From contig NMRB01000046.1 of assembly GCA_002633025.1 (NCBI GenBank), forward strand, positions 76,220 to 140,219: a DNA stretch of 64,000 bases. The letters are read 5' to 3'. The first letter of the stretch is position 1. Each line of letters opens with the position of its first letter. Below are positions 1 through 11,845 of this stretch, one piece after another. The notes under the pieces were generated by a model that was not told the origin of the DNA, did no database searches, and saw nothing but the letters and a program-made list of their open reading frames with translations. Position numbers and translations under genes: made by a program. The stretch comes from Notospermus geniculatus (Eukaryota > Nemertea > Pilidiophora > Heteronemertea > Lineidae).

Positions 1-2023
1 ATCTGGCTGATTGATTTCTTCATGCCGTGGTGTGGACCTTGTCAGGAGCTGGCCCCTGAGTGGACACGATTAGCCAAGGTAGGCACCACCCTAAAATATG
101 TCTAAAAAAATGAATGATACGCGTTCACGACAGTGATTCCAACCAGTTTATCTTGTGTTTATTTATGTGAATGATTCCTGTTGCAGATGTTTGCCGATCA
201 TAAGATTGTAAAGGTTGGTCAAGTAGACTGTCAGGCCCACAAACCGCTGTGCGTCAGAAACAGTGTCTCTTCATATCCAAGTATTCGTTTATATCCACAA
301 GGGCCGTTCTCTTCATTTTAGTAAGTATTGAAGATTAGGACTGTCTTGGCGTAGTGGAAACATTGGTGCCTGTCAGCCCTGAGGTTGTATAGGGTCAATT
401 CCAATCATGCCCACATCTCGTGGTCTTTTCTCGTGCGGGCTCAGTTTTTCTCAAAATGGCATGTTACTGTGGCAGCATAAAAAAAGCATTGAAAATTTGA
501 TATTTTGGGTATTTTCAGGATGTTTTAATAAAAGTCACTATATTATCTCTTCCAGTACTTATAACGGTTGGTTCAGAAATGCCCCGAACCTCAGGGCTTG
601 GGTGTACGAGTATCTACCAAGCAAAGTCAAATCCCTTGACGCCAATAGCTTTGATAAAACAGTCCTAACGAGTAAAGATCCCTGGTTGGTCGATTTCTTT
701 GCACCGTGGTGTGGACACTGTCGGCATTTTGCGCCAAGTTTTGAGAGAGTTGCTCACGTAAGTAATTCATGTGACTTTGTCGTGATGTTAACTGTTGCCA
801 GATATACTGGTATTGACGATGGAATTTCCCGCCTGTGGTTACTTACATTGAAATTCCGAGTCGTCGTCCTTGCCATAATATTATCGTCGTCCTTGCCATA
901 ATATCATCCGCTTTAAGCCAGCAGCACACCAGACGATACACAAGTGATCTACATGTAATGGCCAGGTACTGCAGACTAGGCGATATTGGTTTTGATATTG
1001 AGTGATCATTGCTGGCAGGATCACATCGCTGTCCGGCGCACACCTGGCGTCAACAGCCGATTTTGCTCTGTGGCGAACAGATCGCTTGCGGTATCATCTA
1101 TTGCGCTGCTGGATTTAGGTATGGGTGGGTCCTGCCTCCATCTTCTGATACCTGCCCCCTCCCTGTACCTGATACATTTTATATCTTGTGCATGTGATGA
1201 TGTATTTCTCAGTGATGTATAAATGTCTTCCCACAGGAGGTGGCCGGCCGGGTCAGGTGCGGCAAAGTCAACTGTGATGAGAGCAAGAACCGTAACCTCT
1301 GTAGCCGGGCAGGTGTCAACGGTTACCCATCAGTACAATTCTATACTGGATCCGCCGGTAGGAAGTCACAGAGTCCCAGAGGTCAGGATATCCAGGCGGA
1401 TGGGGATTATATCATCCAGTTTGTTAATCATCATTATCCCAGGGTAAGTAAAGTGTGAACATGAGAAAGAGAGGTGTGAACTGAGTAAGGTGTGAACATG
1501 AGTAAAGAAGGTGTGAACATGAGTAAGGAAGGTGCAAACATGACTAAGTAAGGTGTGAACATGAGTAAGTGAGATGTGAACATGAGTAAGGAAGGTGTGA
1601 ACATGAGTGAGGTGTGAACATGACTAAAGAATGTGTGAACATGAGTAAAGAAGGTATGAACATGAGTAAAGGTGTGAATATGAATAAGGGTGTGAACATG
1701 AGTACGGAAGGTGTGAACATGAATCATGAGTTGAGGCAAGTTGGTCCCCCCTCCAAATAATTCAGTTTGCATGGGCTGTTTTTTGGCCACCATTCCTCAG
1801 AAGCGAGTTGGCAGCTACAGAATTCAAATGTGGCCCGATCTGGAAAAACCAGGCAGAAAATCTCCAGCCCCGGGAGATTTGTGCCTGGTTTTACCAGATC
1901 GGGTCACGACAGTTTTTGCTTCCGTTTCAGCCTGATGGGAGTCCCGGGATGGAAGACGACGGAGGGGAGGAGGAGGAAGAGGGAGACGAGTTTATGGACA
2001 TGTTTTTTCACGATGAACTCTGA
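1..2023 (+). CDS. DNAJC10: DNAJC10/ERdj5-like ER thioredoxin-domain protein, C-terminal exons (5' partial)
   Basis: Five exons read in one continuous frame: 1-78, 187-320, 556-757, 1237-1443 and 1931-2023, with GT-AG introns and matching phases. Exon 1 carries a thioredoxin active site PWCGPC; exon 3 carries a second, PWCGHC, after the lead-in DPWLVDFFA. Exons 2 and 4 supply the rest of each thioredoxin fold (VDCQ, VNCD, YPSI, YPSV). The last exon is acidic (a Glu run) and ends in HDEL, an ER-retrieval signal, followed by TGA. ERdj5 is an ER-lumen J-domain disulfide reductase that partners BiP and EDEM in ER-associated degradation; its J domain and earlier thioredoxin domains would lie upstream of the window. 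The domain order, KDEL-type end and sequence support DNAJC10 over an ordinary PDI. No clear polyadenylation signal is seen just downstream. Confidence 0.9.
1452..1735. repeat. Minisatellite, ~19-21 bp unit, in last DNAJC10 intron
   Basis: About fourteen degenerate head-to-tail copies of a unit like GTGTGAACATGAGTAAGGAAG begin a few bases after the donor at 1444. The minus strand is open through the array and gives a repetitive HVHT-type peptide, which I treat as an artefact. Confidence 0.9.
1834..1903. repeat. Inverted repeat next to the last DNAJC10 splice acceptor
   Basis: Arms of about 32 bp (CCCGATCTGG-aAAAACCAGGCA... and its complement) face each other across a 5-6 bp loop. The right arm ends 27 bp before the final exon at 1931, so the hairpin would form in the pre-mRNA beside the branch-point region. 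Confidence 0.85.
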
Positions 2024-2852
2024 CCTTTTTGTCTTTGTTTATTATTCGTTAATTTATATGAAAAGAAGCCTGGGATATATTTTTGTAAACAGACTCTAAA
2101 ATGATGGATGCCTATTCTCCGGGTATCAGTGACTTGAAACAAATTTTGGCACCATTAGTCAGTGTTATTGCCTGAAGAAGATAGTTCTTGCTCTGTCTCT
2201 CACTGACTCTGTTTCAAGCCACCCAAACCCAGATCTCTCTCTTCAAGAGGTTTTAATGAGGTCTGTTTAGTAAATATTGATCTGTTAACCTTACGGGGTT
2301 GTCCATTCAACGAATTTTTATGTGATCGTGCCACACTTTTTGGTGTCACGCAGAGTCCAAGCTCAGGAGCTGGAATATTTTTTGGGATCCAAATATTGTG
2401 GTCGGGGATAAAAAAAATTGTTTTTTTTCGGGCTGACTATAGTGACTGATATTCTTTGTAGTATTCACCGATACTATGTAAAACTGTTCTAAAAAACCCT
2501 ATAATTGCAGAGTTGTCCACTGTTCTATCACTCCTTGTACTTAGAATGTCTTCAACTTTCAAATTTCTTGCCTACTGTCCATTTTCAATGGTGCTGTATG
2601 TGAATATGATGCAGTCGAAGTGCTGAACTCAACTGCTGGAGAGTGGGCCACATGTACATGATAGCGTAGCAGTTTTACGCGTATGATTATACCACTCTCC
2701 AGTGATGAAGTCTCAGCACGATAATTTATTACAGTACTGTACTGTTATACATTGTATGCAATTGGGAGTGTTGTGGGCCTAAATTACAGTATTGTGGTTA
2801 GTGTACTAGACACCTCATCATTAAACACATGAATCCACATAGATGACAATGG
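2024..2852. other. Intergenic, nothing recognised
   Basis: Downstream of the DNAJC10 stop. I see no conserved reading frame, RNA gene or clear repeat. It presumably includes the DNAJC10 3' UTR. Confidence 0.5.
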
Positions 2853-3210
2853 GATACCTGCGTGACAAACTTTGCTACGCGGTGGCTCTGCGATTGATCG
2901 ACCCGTCGCGACGTCATTGACGTCATTTTAGGTGTTGACGTTGCGTCATGAAAAAGTGACCTGTACATTTTTCTACAGGAATAATGAGACCAAAACGTTG
3001 CTTTTATCGCCAACCTATCTCCTCATTTTAAGGAAAAAAGCAAGGAGATTTAAGAAATTTTCATCTGCTACAGGATGATGTAAGTTTACTGCCAGGCGAC
3101 CAACAGAAATGGGTTATTTTTACTCTAGAAATAAATGGAAATAACGTTAGAAAAAAGAAACCTCGGGCGCGTCGATCGCCGCGTCGTGACGTTAGTTCCG
3201 CGGGTACCTC
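2853..3210. mobile_element. MITE family A, copy 1
   Basis: About 360 bp, divergent relative of copies at 15713-16090 and 23091-23455. Shared core blocks include GACGTCATTGACGTCATTTTAG, ACATTTTTCTACAGGA and GAAATAACGTTAGAAAAA. In the better copies the ends are inverted repeats of about 45 bp, starting GAGGAACCCGC and containing CGCTGCGAGCG and TTGTACCGAA. Confidence 0.85.
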
Positions 3211-3859
3211 ATTAGACCGGGTTGTGCTCACATGTCTGAGACGAGAGTGGTCCCTCTGCCTTGGAGAGGGTCATGCAACCTTTCACGGATCGTGTCTCCC
3301 ATATTACTACATTCATATGTCCACATGCATGAGTTTCCATGAAATCACGTACATGTATTAACCAAGATGGCGGGGCCGTCGAAACAGTGAATACCACAAC
3401 CTCTACATTCAGCCATTTCTCCTGTGTTGTTCATTGTTATCCACATAATATCAGCTTGGGTTAAAGTAGTTTGTTCTCTTCAGAGAGTTTTCTGTTCTAA
3501 GCTGTCCTGAAGATTTAAACGTTTTGTATCATGGTGGAACAAAACAAAATGCCAGTAACTGCATTTAAAGCACATCCATTAGAACAAATTGTTTGGAACC
3601 TGTCATTGATGTGTTGAAGACCATGACCATGTACATGTAGTATTTTATTTTCCGGTGGTGGTTTTGGTGATCAGTGCATGTAGTGACCTAGTACACAGAG
3701 TGTACATGTAGTAAGCACCTGAACAGGACTTCGGGGTGAAGAAATTTTAAGGTTGTGCTCTCAAATTGAGTTATATGCCAGGTACGTACGTGTACCTGCT
3801 CTTTGTATCTCAGATTCTCATGCACCCACTCCTCTCTTACTGCAGTTTTTGTTTGCGTC

Positions 3860-3938
3860 TGTGGACCCAAGAGTCCACTTGAGAGTGTGGACCCAAGAGT
3901 CCACTTGAGAGTGTGGACCCAAGAGTCCACTTGAGAGT
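3860..3938. repeat. Three tandem copies of a 26-bp unit
   Basis: GTGGACCCAAGAGTCCACTT plus GAGAGT repeated three times. Each unit contains a short palindrome (TGGACnnnnnnGTCCA). Confidence 0.9.
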
Positions 3939-4003
3939 TTCTTGCATAAGTTGGCTGTCTCTGGGTGACTCAGCCGGAGAAAACTACGGGAAGCCATTCG
4001 TAT

Positions 4004-4409
4004 TAGACAGGATTAGCAGCTTTCCGACTCCGACTCCGACTACAACTACGAGAACGAATTGCAGTCCGCTGGCGTCATCCTAGATAAAAACGATTTGATA
4101 GACGTTTGCAAATCGTAAAATGCCATAACTTTGCGGCAGAATAATTTTGACTCGTAATCGGAAGTGCACCTAAAACGCAAATATCATAGTCGTATTTCAA
4201 GTCGTAACGACTAGGATTACGAGTTCAATATTCATAATTTATCCGTATTTCCGATTTATAAGGCCAAATTTTTCTGCCTTCAATATATGGTGTTTGACGA
4301 ATTGAAAACGTCTACCAACTCGTTTTAATCAAGGATGTCCACAGCGGACTGCAATTCGTTCTCGTAGTTGAAGTCGGAGTCGGAGTCGGAAAGGTGCTAA
4401 TCCTGTCTA
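4004..4409. mobile_element. Foldback element G with ~110-bp terminal inverted repeats
   Basis: The left arm (4004-4113) starts TAGACAGGATTAGC and contains CCGACTCCGACTCCGAC and GAACGAATTGCAGTCCGCTG. The right arm (about 4297-4409) is its complement and ends CTGTCTA exactly where the N gap begins. The interior is AT-rich and non-coding. The gap may have been caused by this structure. Confidence 0.9.
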
Positions 4410-5145
4410 NNNNNNNNNNNNNNNNNNNNNNNNNNNNNNNNNNNNNNNNNNNNNNNNNNNNNNNNNNNNNNNNNNNNNNNNNNNNNNNNNNNNNNNNNNN
4501 NNNNNNNNNNNNNNNNNNNNNNNNNNNNNNNNNNNNNNNNNNNNNNNNNNNNNNNNNNNNNNNNNNNNNNNNNNNNNNNNNNNNNNNNNNNNNNNNNNNN
4601 NNNNNNNNNNNNNNNNNNNNNNNNNNNNNNNNNNNNNNNNNNNNNNNNNNNNNNNNNNNNNNNNNNNNNNNNNNNNNNNNNNNNNNNNNNNNNNNNNNNN
4701 NNNNNNNNNNNNNNNNNNNNNNNNNNNNNNNNNNNNNNNNNNNNNNNNNNNNNNNNNNNNNNNNNNNNNNNNNNNNNNNNNNNNNNNNNNNNNNNNNNNN
4801 NNNNNNNNNNNNNNNNNNNNNNNNNNNNNNNNNNNNNNNNNNNNNNNNNNNNNNNNNNNNNNNNNNNNNNNNNNNNNNNNNNNNNNNNNNNNNNNNNNNN
4901 NNNNNNNNNNNNNNNNNNNNNNNNNNNNNNNNNNNNNNNNNNNNNNNNNNNNNNNNNNNNNNNNNNNNNNNNNNNNNNNNNNNNNNNNNNNNNNNNNNNN
5001 NNNNNNNNNNNNNNNNNNNNNNNNNNNNNNNNNNNNNNNNNNNNNNNNNNNNNNNNNNNNNNNNNNNNNNNNNNNNNNNNNNNNNNNNNNNNNNNNNNNN
5101 NNNNNNNNNNNNNNNNNNNNNNNNNNNNNNNNNNNNNNNNNNNNN
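4410..5145. other. Assembly gap (N run)
   Basis: 736 Ns. Any reading frames through it are meaningless. The missing last exon of TTC23 could lie here. Confidence 1.
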
Positions 5146-5238
5146 GGGCATGGCGCCCTAGGGGGTTAAAAAAGGGCACAATGGCGCCCCCTTTTGGCGG
5201 CATGGCGCGGCGCCACTCTAAAATGGCCTAGATATAAC
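5146..5238. repeat. Repeat H, copy 1
   Basis: Low-complexity ATGGCGCC-type block followed by CACTCTAAAATGGCC and CTAGATATAACnCTG. The same blocks recur in reverse orientation at about 24612-24690, with CTAGATATAAC again nearby at about 24915. Cut at its left by the gap. Confidence 0.6.
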
Positions 5239-5607
5239 ACTGCGGCCTCCTTGAAATATCATTCCTATGTTTTAAATCCGCCGAGATTAGAACTTCGATT
5301 CACAACACTTGTAAACCTTGGACGGGATTTGAGTTCTTGTTGCTTGGATTTCGGTTGCGTCGACGCCACCCGGGGATTCCTGAAAAAGGCGACGAATAAA
5401 ACACTTGTATTGCAATTGGGAGAGGAAATCACTTCCCGATCTTATGCCCAATTTGATCTGACACTGGCGTTTCTGTTTACTATGAACTGGATTTTGCCCG
5501 TAACAGGCGGGACCAGTCATGACAGGCGGCATTGGCACCACCCATGGCTCAGCACACGTGTACCATTCGGTAGTCGACCGCTGAGCATGTCACGTTGGGC
5601 CTATTAA

Positions 5608-5814
5608 CTCATCTGCCCCCCCGGAGTCCAGCAGACGACATCTTCTTTCAAAGTTTTCTCACATCCTATGGAACTGACTGAAGAATATTTGAAGAAAGAT
5701 TGTTCCTGTGAACCATCTGAAGAATGTTTCTTCAAATTTTTTCCAATTCATTTCCAAGGATTTTAGAAAACTTCAAAAGAAGATACCGTCTTCTCAAACC
5801 TGGGGGCAGATGAG
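5608..5814. mobile_element. MITE family E, copy 1 (TTAA-flanked)
   Basis: 207 bp, starting CTCATCTGCCCCC and ending GGGGGCAGATGAG, with AGCAGACG-like and GAAGATACCGTC-like inner arms. TTAA lies immediately left (5604-5607) and close to the right end (5817-5820). The TTAA is cleaner in the copies at 59140-59344 and 59972-60175, implying TTAA target duplication. Confidence 0.9.
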
Positions 5815-5835
5815 TTTTAATGAGATATAACTTAC

Positions 5836-8800
5836 GCCATGATCATGTCAATACTGCTCTGTGTGCTCTTCGTTCTCTTTCCATTTTGTCCATACAGCAT
5901 GGTCTCGATGGCTAGGCACTGGAAACAAAGATGAAAACCTTAGATTTGGCATACACATAGGTCAAGAAGAGTTATCAATTATGCCATTACACACGTCCCC
6001 AGTGGCCTCGAGCTTAATACTATTTATACGCTCTCAACCACTGGCACAGATGGGGCCAAATCATGTTTCTGAACACTAGATGGCTCAAAATGTCATCAAC
6101 TAATCAGCGACCAGTATTTCACGCAACTAGGGAAAACATGAAACATTTTCTTATTGGTCACTTTGGTCACGTGACAAGTATCGTGGCATATTCCGGACTT
6201 CCCGTGTGATTTTGCACCACTTTTTGGAATACATTCACTGCGAAATGAAAAGTTAACATACTCAACGTCACATACGACCCGATGTGGGACAATACAGCGG
6301 TGTAAGGACTTTGCCTTCAGCATTCTTTGGATTGCCGTGATTGCGTCCATAGAAACAACACTGCCTAAGGTTGTTTGAAAGGTGATCGGTTATTGGCTGG
6401 TTGATCCCGCGCTTTCGTCAATAACTGGTAGTGACATCTAGTGTTCAGAAACGGACTTCGGCACCAAATGTTTCAGTGGTTGAGGGTGACAGCTTCGAGT
6501 GGAGGCCGAGACCACTGAATTATTGAGTGTATTATGCCATGTGCAGGATCATGAGTAGATTCGTACATTGACTTGGACCATGAAATCGACAAACGATGTC
6601 ACTGAGGAGAACCCAGTTCCATGATTCAACCTCTGATGTCCAAAGCAAAGCCTCCTTACCTTTTGGAAGAATCTCAGCGACGTCTCCATCTCACCCTGAG
6701 CCAGCTGTACCGACGCGATCAGTTTGTATGTATCGGCTACCTCCTGGCTGTTGTCCCCGTATACCTCCTTTTTGGCAGCGATGGATTTCTTAAGTAACTG
6801 TACTGCCTCCTGAGAAAGAGAAAGAAAATAGAAACTGAGATTAAGGATGCTGCGCATGGAGTAAACTAAATTGAGGATTATTAGCAAAGATGGCCGCCAT
6901 GAGCAAATCAAAGCAACCACACTCAGGGTTCTTCCCCCTGGCAAAGCAAATAAATCAATGACTTTCCAAGGACTTTTCAAGGGCTGTTTCCGAACTTTTC
7001 AAGGATTTTTGGTACACTGACAGAAGATTTTTGCGAAGAAATAAGTCCTAAAATCACAACATACTGGTAATCACGCAGGCCAGACTCGAGAGAATAAAGG
7101 AAGAACACAAGAAATCAAGGACTTTCAATGACTCTGACAAAAGTTGTGCAGAATTCAAGCACTTTTCAAGGCCCTTGGAGGCAAATAGCAAAATTCAATG
7201 ATAATCAAGGTTTTCAAGGATGCGTATGAACCCTGCACACTACATACCTGCTGTCTCGCTGTCCGTACCATCAACTTCGCCAGCTCGTCTTCTGCTTCAA
7301 TTGTTTTGGCATGATTCGGACCGTACGCAACTTGATAAGTGATGAGGACTTCGTTCAAGTAGCTTTCGGCTGATGCTGGAAAGAAGGAATGTGGTGGGGA
7401 TGACGTTCTGAAGACACAAGCCTGGCAACACTTCCAGACACAGGGAATGTAACAAACGTTTGATTCAGCCATAGCCTTGTTTTATACTTACCTTCTCCGG
7501 CAGGATCTCCAGTTTGTGCGTAGGCCGCAGCCAGGGCCATCGCCGTTTCCGCAACCTCCACAGCACCCTCTTTGTAACTGCAGGAAAAAATGGTGAACAT
7601 GTCAATGTTTTACAGGTACCACACAAGCTTTGCCAGGATTAAGTCACACACTTGACTGATCAACTAAAGGAAGTGCCCGTTAAAAACAGAGATGATTAAA
7701 ATGAACTCACTGTTCTGAGGCCACACAGTGAGCCTGGTAGTACATCTCTACAGCTCGCTCCTGATTGGCTAGCTTCCCCTTTGCTTGTTCTACTTGTCCA
7801 ATGCTCTGGTAGACTGGTATCAGATCAACGCTGTCATCCCCGTGGACAATCTTGATCAGATCTATGGCCTTCTCCAGGAAACGGATCGCGTTGGCAAACC
7901 TTTGTTGTTTGGCATTCACTCTGAAAGGAGGATAAAGATGACATTATATCTGAGGTTTCCTCATTGTGCAACTTGTCGACTGAGAACTGCCTGAAGGACC
8001 GTACTTGGAAATTCAATCTCCCCTCCACAGTCAAGAAGTGTAACAGAAATTCAGACACAGTCTCCCAAGGCCAACCAGAAGACGAACCAAATGGAAGACT
8101 GAGGAAGTTCTTACTTTGCAATTCCGATACATATTTTGATGTCCATTGCATCAGTCTCTGCCACATCCAGGACATTTAACTTGGCTCTTTCCTTGCTCTG
8201 TTTCTCAGCTGTCGTCAGACATTTCTCGGCCTCATTCAATCTGAAAGGATCAATCATGATTGATAGACTCAAGATCTGTATACCGGTACACTCCGAGTAC
8301 CCCTGATAACAGGGTTCTGCTCAGGGCGGGTGGCACTGGGCGGAGGAGCCCTTACTTCTTCCAGGCAGTCCAGAGAAAATCCTCTGTTGAATATGACCCC
8401 AAAAATGTTTGTACTCCTACCCGTGCCCTCAAAGATTGGTACCTTTCTGACTAGCCCTTATGAACTGGTGGGCACAACCCCGTTATTACACAATCAATGA
8501 CCCTAACTCACAGATACCAACCTCTGTAGAGGTATAAGTGATAATCCCATGACATAATGGATCAGTATGAAGACACCCATGATGTCAGCTTTGTCCTCGT
8601 CAGTTGTAGCCACGTGTCTTGTGTTGTACATGATCGATTTGGCAGTCTCAGCATGCGCCTGCGCCTGGACGTGGTAATCTTAAAAGAAAGGAAAAATAGG
8701 ACAAGTGTGAAAATGATTCTGTGATGGAAACAGAGCAATGCGAAGCAAAGTAACAAACATGTTCTAAAGACCACTTTGTTAAGCGCTCAAAAGAGCCAAA

Positions 8801-10805
8801 GAGAAGGCAAGCACAAAAATTGATAATGTATAATATGATAATGTATATTAAGTCCATTTCCAGAGTATTTGCAAATTTTGGGGTCGAAAATTTGCAAATA
8901 CTGTGGAAATGGACTTTGTTAAGCCCTCACCTTTCAATTCGAAATAGCCCCTTGCCAAGTTGGCGTAGGCCTCTGCAAGTTTCCAATGTCCGTCACCGTA
9001 GACTATACGAGCCAGGGCAGTGCAACGGATGAGTTCTGTCAGAGCTTCATCACGCTGTGAAGAGAAAGGACAATGCAGTGTTCTCATTAATGTTTTTGAA
9101 ATAGAGTACAAGATCAGCACCATTTCAGGACAATAGGCATTTTTTCCCAGCACAACCCAATGCAAATTAGCATTTCTGTCAGCATCTTTTGGAAGAATTG
9201 GCATTCATTATTTTTTTTGAGCACAACCCAATTGGGTTTCGTCACCACGGTCAGTAGTAGTAGCACTTTCATCGACATTATCATCTGACGATGATGAGTC
9301 TATTTCATGTACAGTAGGCCTATCTGCATGATCTGCTGCCTGTTCAGTATCCTGACTATTCACGCTGGGCTTATTATTCGTGAAAAAAGAATCCAAACTA
9401 CCCCGCCGCGGCCTCTTCCGGCTTGTTGCCGCCATGATGATTGACGAAGTCTCGCACAATCACGCATCATGCGAGAGCATCCAGGTCACACAGTTCACAT
9501 GGTTAAACATGTACGTAGAGGACCTGCGACCGAGAGTGAACGTGATAACTTCTGGCCTCGTTCCGAGGATAGATCTTATTATCCACACGTCTCAAAATAG
9601 TGTACAAATAATTCCTGCAAGCGAAATTGCAATCGAGCGTCTGGCGAAAGCGAATCACGTGCTCCGCTGCTGACGTCAGCGAGTGGTGGGCGGGAATCGA
9701 TATGCCGCAATGAATCCAATGGTAAGCGTGCACTTCTGCACCATTATAAAATTTTAGCTTGCAAAAAATGCAGAAAATAACAAATTGAGCATTCTATGTC
9801 AGCAGTAATAAAGTAGAACAAGCATTTTTATCATTCATTCAGCGTATATACGCCTGTTTTAGGCGTTAGTGGGAACACTGACAATGGCTACAAATTTACA
9901 TTTAAAACTTTGAAAACTTCAAATCTCCATAATACATGTACTGGTAATTGTCAAAGCCTGGACACAGCCCAGTTACAAAAGGTTATATGCTCTCATCATC
10001 CAAGTGACTATCTTTATAAATAGGTACAGTGTATACAAAAAACAAATTATTACAATCATCAACATTAATGATTCCCTTTCTTTACAAACCTTTTTCTCAG
10101 CAGCAAACTTCTCTGCTTTCTTTTCACTTCTGGCAAGTTTTTTCTCCGGTGGGGATGTGTCAATCTTAGAGGGACCATTCTTATTCTTCCGTCGACGAGT
10201 CCTTGATGATGACTTGGGGGTTCCTACTTCCGACCCTTCTTCTGACCTGGATTTGAAAGTGAAAAGAGTTTAAGTTTAGCCATCAACTGGTCTGTTTTTA
10301 ATATCAAACAGTTCTGTCCACTAACCAGAAGACTACAAGGAATAAGCAATGGAAGTCCAATCTACTTCACATCAAAATATTGTTATATACGGAAATACTC
10401 TTGGGTTCTGTTTTCATAATCTTCCTTTATTCTTCATCTTTACAACGTTATTCGAGGTGGCCACCTTGAACCGGGGGAGGTACAATCAACTATTAATCAT
10501 AGTGCGATGGCGGACAGAGGTGCAGGGTACTGCACTTGCCCAAAGCCACGCTGTAAGAACTCTGTGCTTGCGCATGCTTAGCTATATATACTAAATCCAC
10601 GGGGGTTCCACACGGGGGCCCTCTTAAAGGGGCGGCTGCCTATCCCTATACTACAATATACTTCTGAAGTTTTGCATTGCCATGGTCGAAGGAGTTCTTA
10701 CCCTTCCTCAGTTCTAGCAGTTGAGAGTCCATCCTCATCCTCTGCATCTGATATTGGCATGTGTGTACTCTCATTTTCTTCAGACAGTGTGTCAGCTTGC
10801 GACAT
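5836..10805 (-). CDS. TTC23: TTC23-like tetratricopeptide repeat protein (last exon missing)
   Basis: Ten coding exons on the minus strand, all phases joining correctly: 10805-10702 (ATG at 10805), 10246-10090, 9054-8931, 8678-8522, 8240-8115, 7920-7711, 7577-7492, 7375-7248, 6809-6660 and 5918-5836. They total 1325 nt (about 441 residues), close to the family length. Recognisable blocks are [21 protein letters not shown]-like [36 protein letters not shown] and [12 protein letters not shown], matching TTC23 in order. The N-terminus is acidic then basic ([12 protein letters not shown]). Proteins of this family are TPR solenoids linked to primary cilia and Hedgehog signalling at the EvC zone. 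A 5' UTR acceptor is likely at about 10828. The last exon shown ends in phase 2, so at least one more exon must follow below 5835. The paralogue TTC23L is the main alternative. Confidence 0.9.
6000..6521. mobile_element. Foldback element in TTC23 intron 9
   Basis: Left arm about 6000-6086 and right arm about 6434-6521 are inverted copies: CAGTGG..TC at the ends, CTCAACCACTG in the middle, and TTTCTGAACACTAGATG at the inner edge. The interior of about 350 bp has no coding signal. Confidence 0.8.
8852..8917. repeat. Short hairpin beside a TTC23 splice donor
   Basis: AGTCCATTTCCAGAGTATTT-gcaaatttt faces its complement across GGGGTCG. It starts 13 bp into the intron after the exon 3 donor at 8930 (minus strand). 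The loop motif CAAATTTTCGACCCC recurs at 35020 and 62975 in repeat N. Confidence 0.85.
9208..9435 (-). pseudogene. Short ORF, possible transposase N-terminal remnant
   Basis: A 75-codon minus-strand ORF inside TTC23 intron 2, starting ATGGCGGC. It reads basic (SRKRPRRG), then SLDSFF, then Ser/Asp/Glu-rich sequence. A basic stretch plus an LxxFF motif followed by an acidic linker resembles the start of many hAT-like transposase or BED/TTF zinc-finger proteins, but no catalytic or zinc-finger part is present. The local sequence is CpG-rich. It could also be an alternative first exon of TTC23, though I see no convincing donor. Confidence 0.3.
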
Positions 10806-11107
10806 TGTGAATAGATTCGGTCTTCACCCCTGAAAGTGAATGTGAATTAGCTACCGGGTATAGGCCTAGGCCCTTAGTTAAGGCCTAGGGCCTAGCGCTA
10901 GTTCATTCTTTGGCAAAGGCAAAGGTCAAAGGGCTAAGGGGGGCCTAGGACAGGTACCGGTAGGCCTCCTAGACCTACCGGTAGTATAGCTAGGCGTAAG
11001 GTTCACCAACATTCAACATGTTCAATTCAACAAGAACAGTTTTGTGTTGTGCCATAGGCCTAGGCCTATCTTCCCCCGACACTGCTGACACAGCCACTGT
11101 CTCACAG
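10806..11107. promoter_or_regulatory. Likely shared promoter region between TTC23 and WDR61
   Basis: The two genes are head to head. The TTC23 start codon is at 10805 with a probable UTR splice acceptor at about 10828, and the candidate WDR61 start is at 11108. The interval holds GGCCTAGG-type palindromic repeats (10860-10990). No TATA box or other element is clear, so this is inferred from geometry. Confidence 0.4.
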
Positions 11108-11116
11108 ATGCAGATG
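11108..11116 (+). other. WDR61: Candidate first coding exon of WDR61
   Basis: ATGCAGATG directly precedes GTAGGT. It would give Met-Gln-Met joined in phase to the Tyr-Ser at 12279, comparable with the very short first coding exon expected from the vertebrate protein (MTNQ then YG). It rests only on phase and a plausible donor. Confidence 0.35.
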
Positions 11117-11845
11117 GTAGGTTGCGCCTGTTGTCAGTGACACTTGTGACTGTGAATGTGATGTGGCTTCCTCTGCTCTCTCATGCTCTCCTCTGCTGCT
11201 GTCATGCAGGCAGGCCCCCTGCCCTGGCCGCCCTGGCCTATCTTTTTTTAGATATCTTTGCTCTTAATGGACCAATCTTTACAAAATCTTCCACCAACAT
11301 ACCTCAGGTAACACTTCAACAAACTGAAGCTCCAAATAGACAAAAAAATTGTTCTATGCAGAAGTATGAGAGCAAAATATCAATGCATTTTTTAGATTTT
11401 TTGTTTTTGTTGACAACCAGCCGCCATTTTGTTTTTACTCTCAAACCCTGAATATTTGGTCCTGATATTATTCATAATCACCATAAAATAACTGTGCAAA
11501 TTGATGCTTTATTCATAAAAAGTGTAAAGTGTCAAGTAATATAATTGTAAAATGCCAGAAATAGTATGAATTGAATTACGTTTTGTGAAAAAATAGCAAA
11601 GTAAGACAACTGGTTAGAGGTTAAAACAGGTGCTTTTGGAGGCAAGTGCCACCAGGTAGCGCTGTAACAACATGGTGGGTATCCATGAAAACTTTCGCTT
11701 TTTCAACCGTATTTTTACCCCATATTTCATTGATATCTTTACCAGAGCAGCATCAGAGCATGTTGATTTCAATCTTAGGTAGCTTTTGTAGAACAGCAGC
11801 GGAGATGGGGGCTTGTTGACTCACATAAGGAGGCCTAAACCACTA

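Noticed and set aside
1434-1793. Minus-strand ORF rich in HVHT
   Set aside because: Translation of the intronic minisatellite in DNAJC10.
4312-5203. Long ORFs across 4312-5203 on both strands
   Set aside because: They exist only because of the N run.
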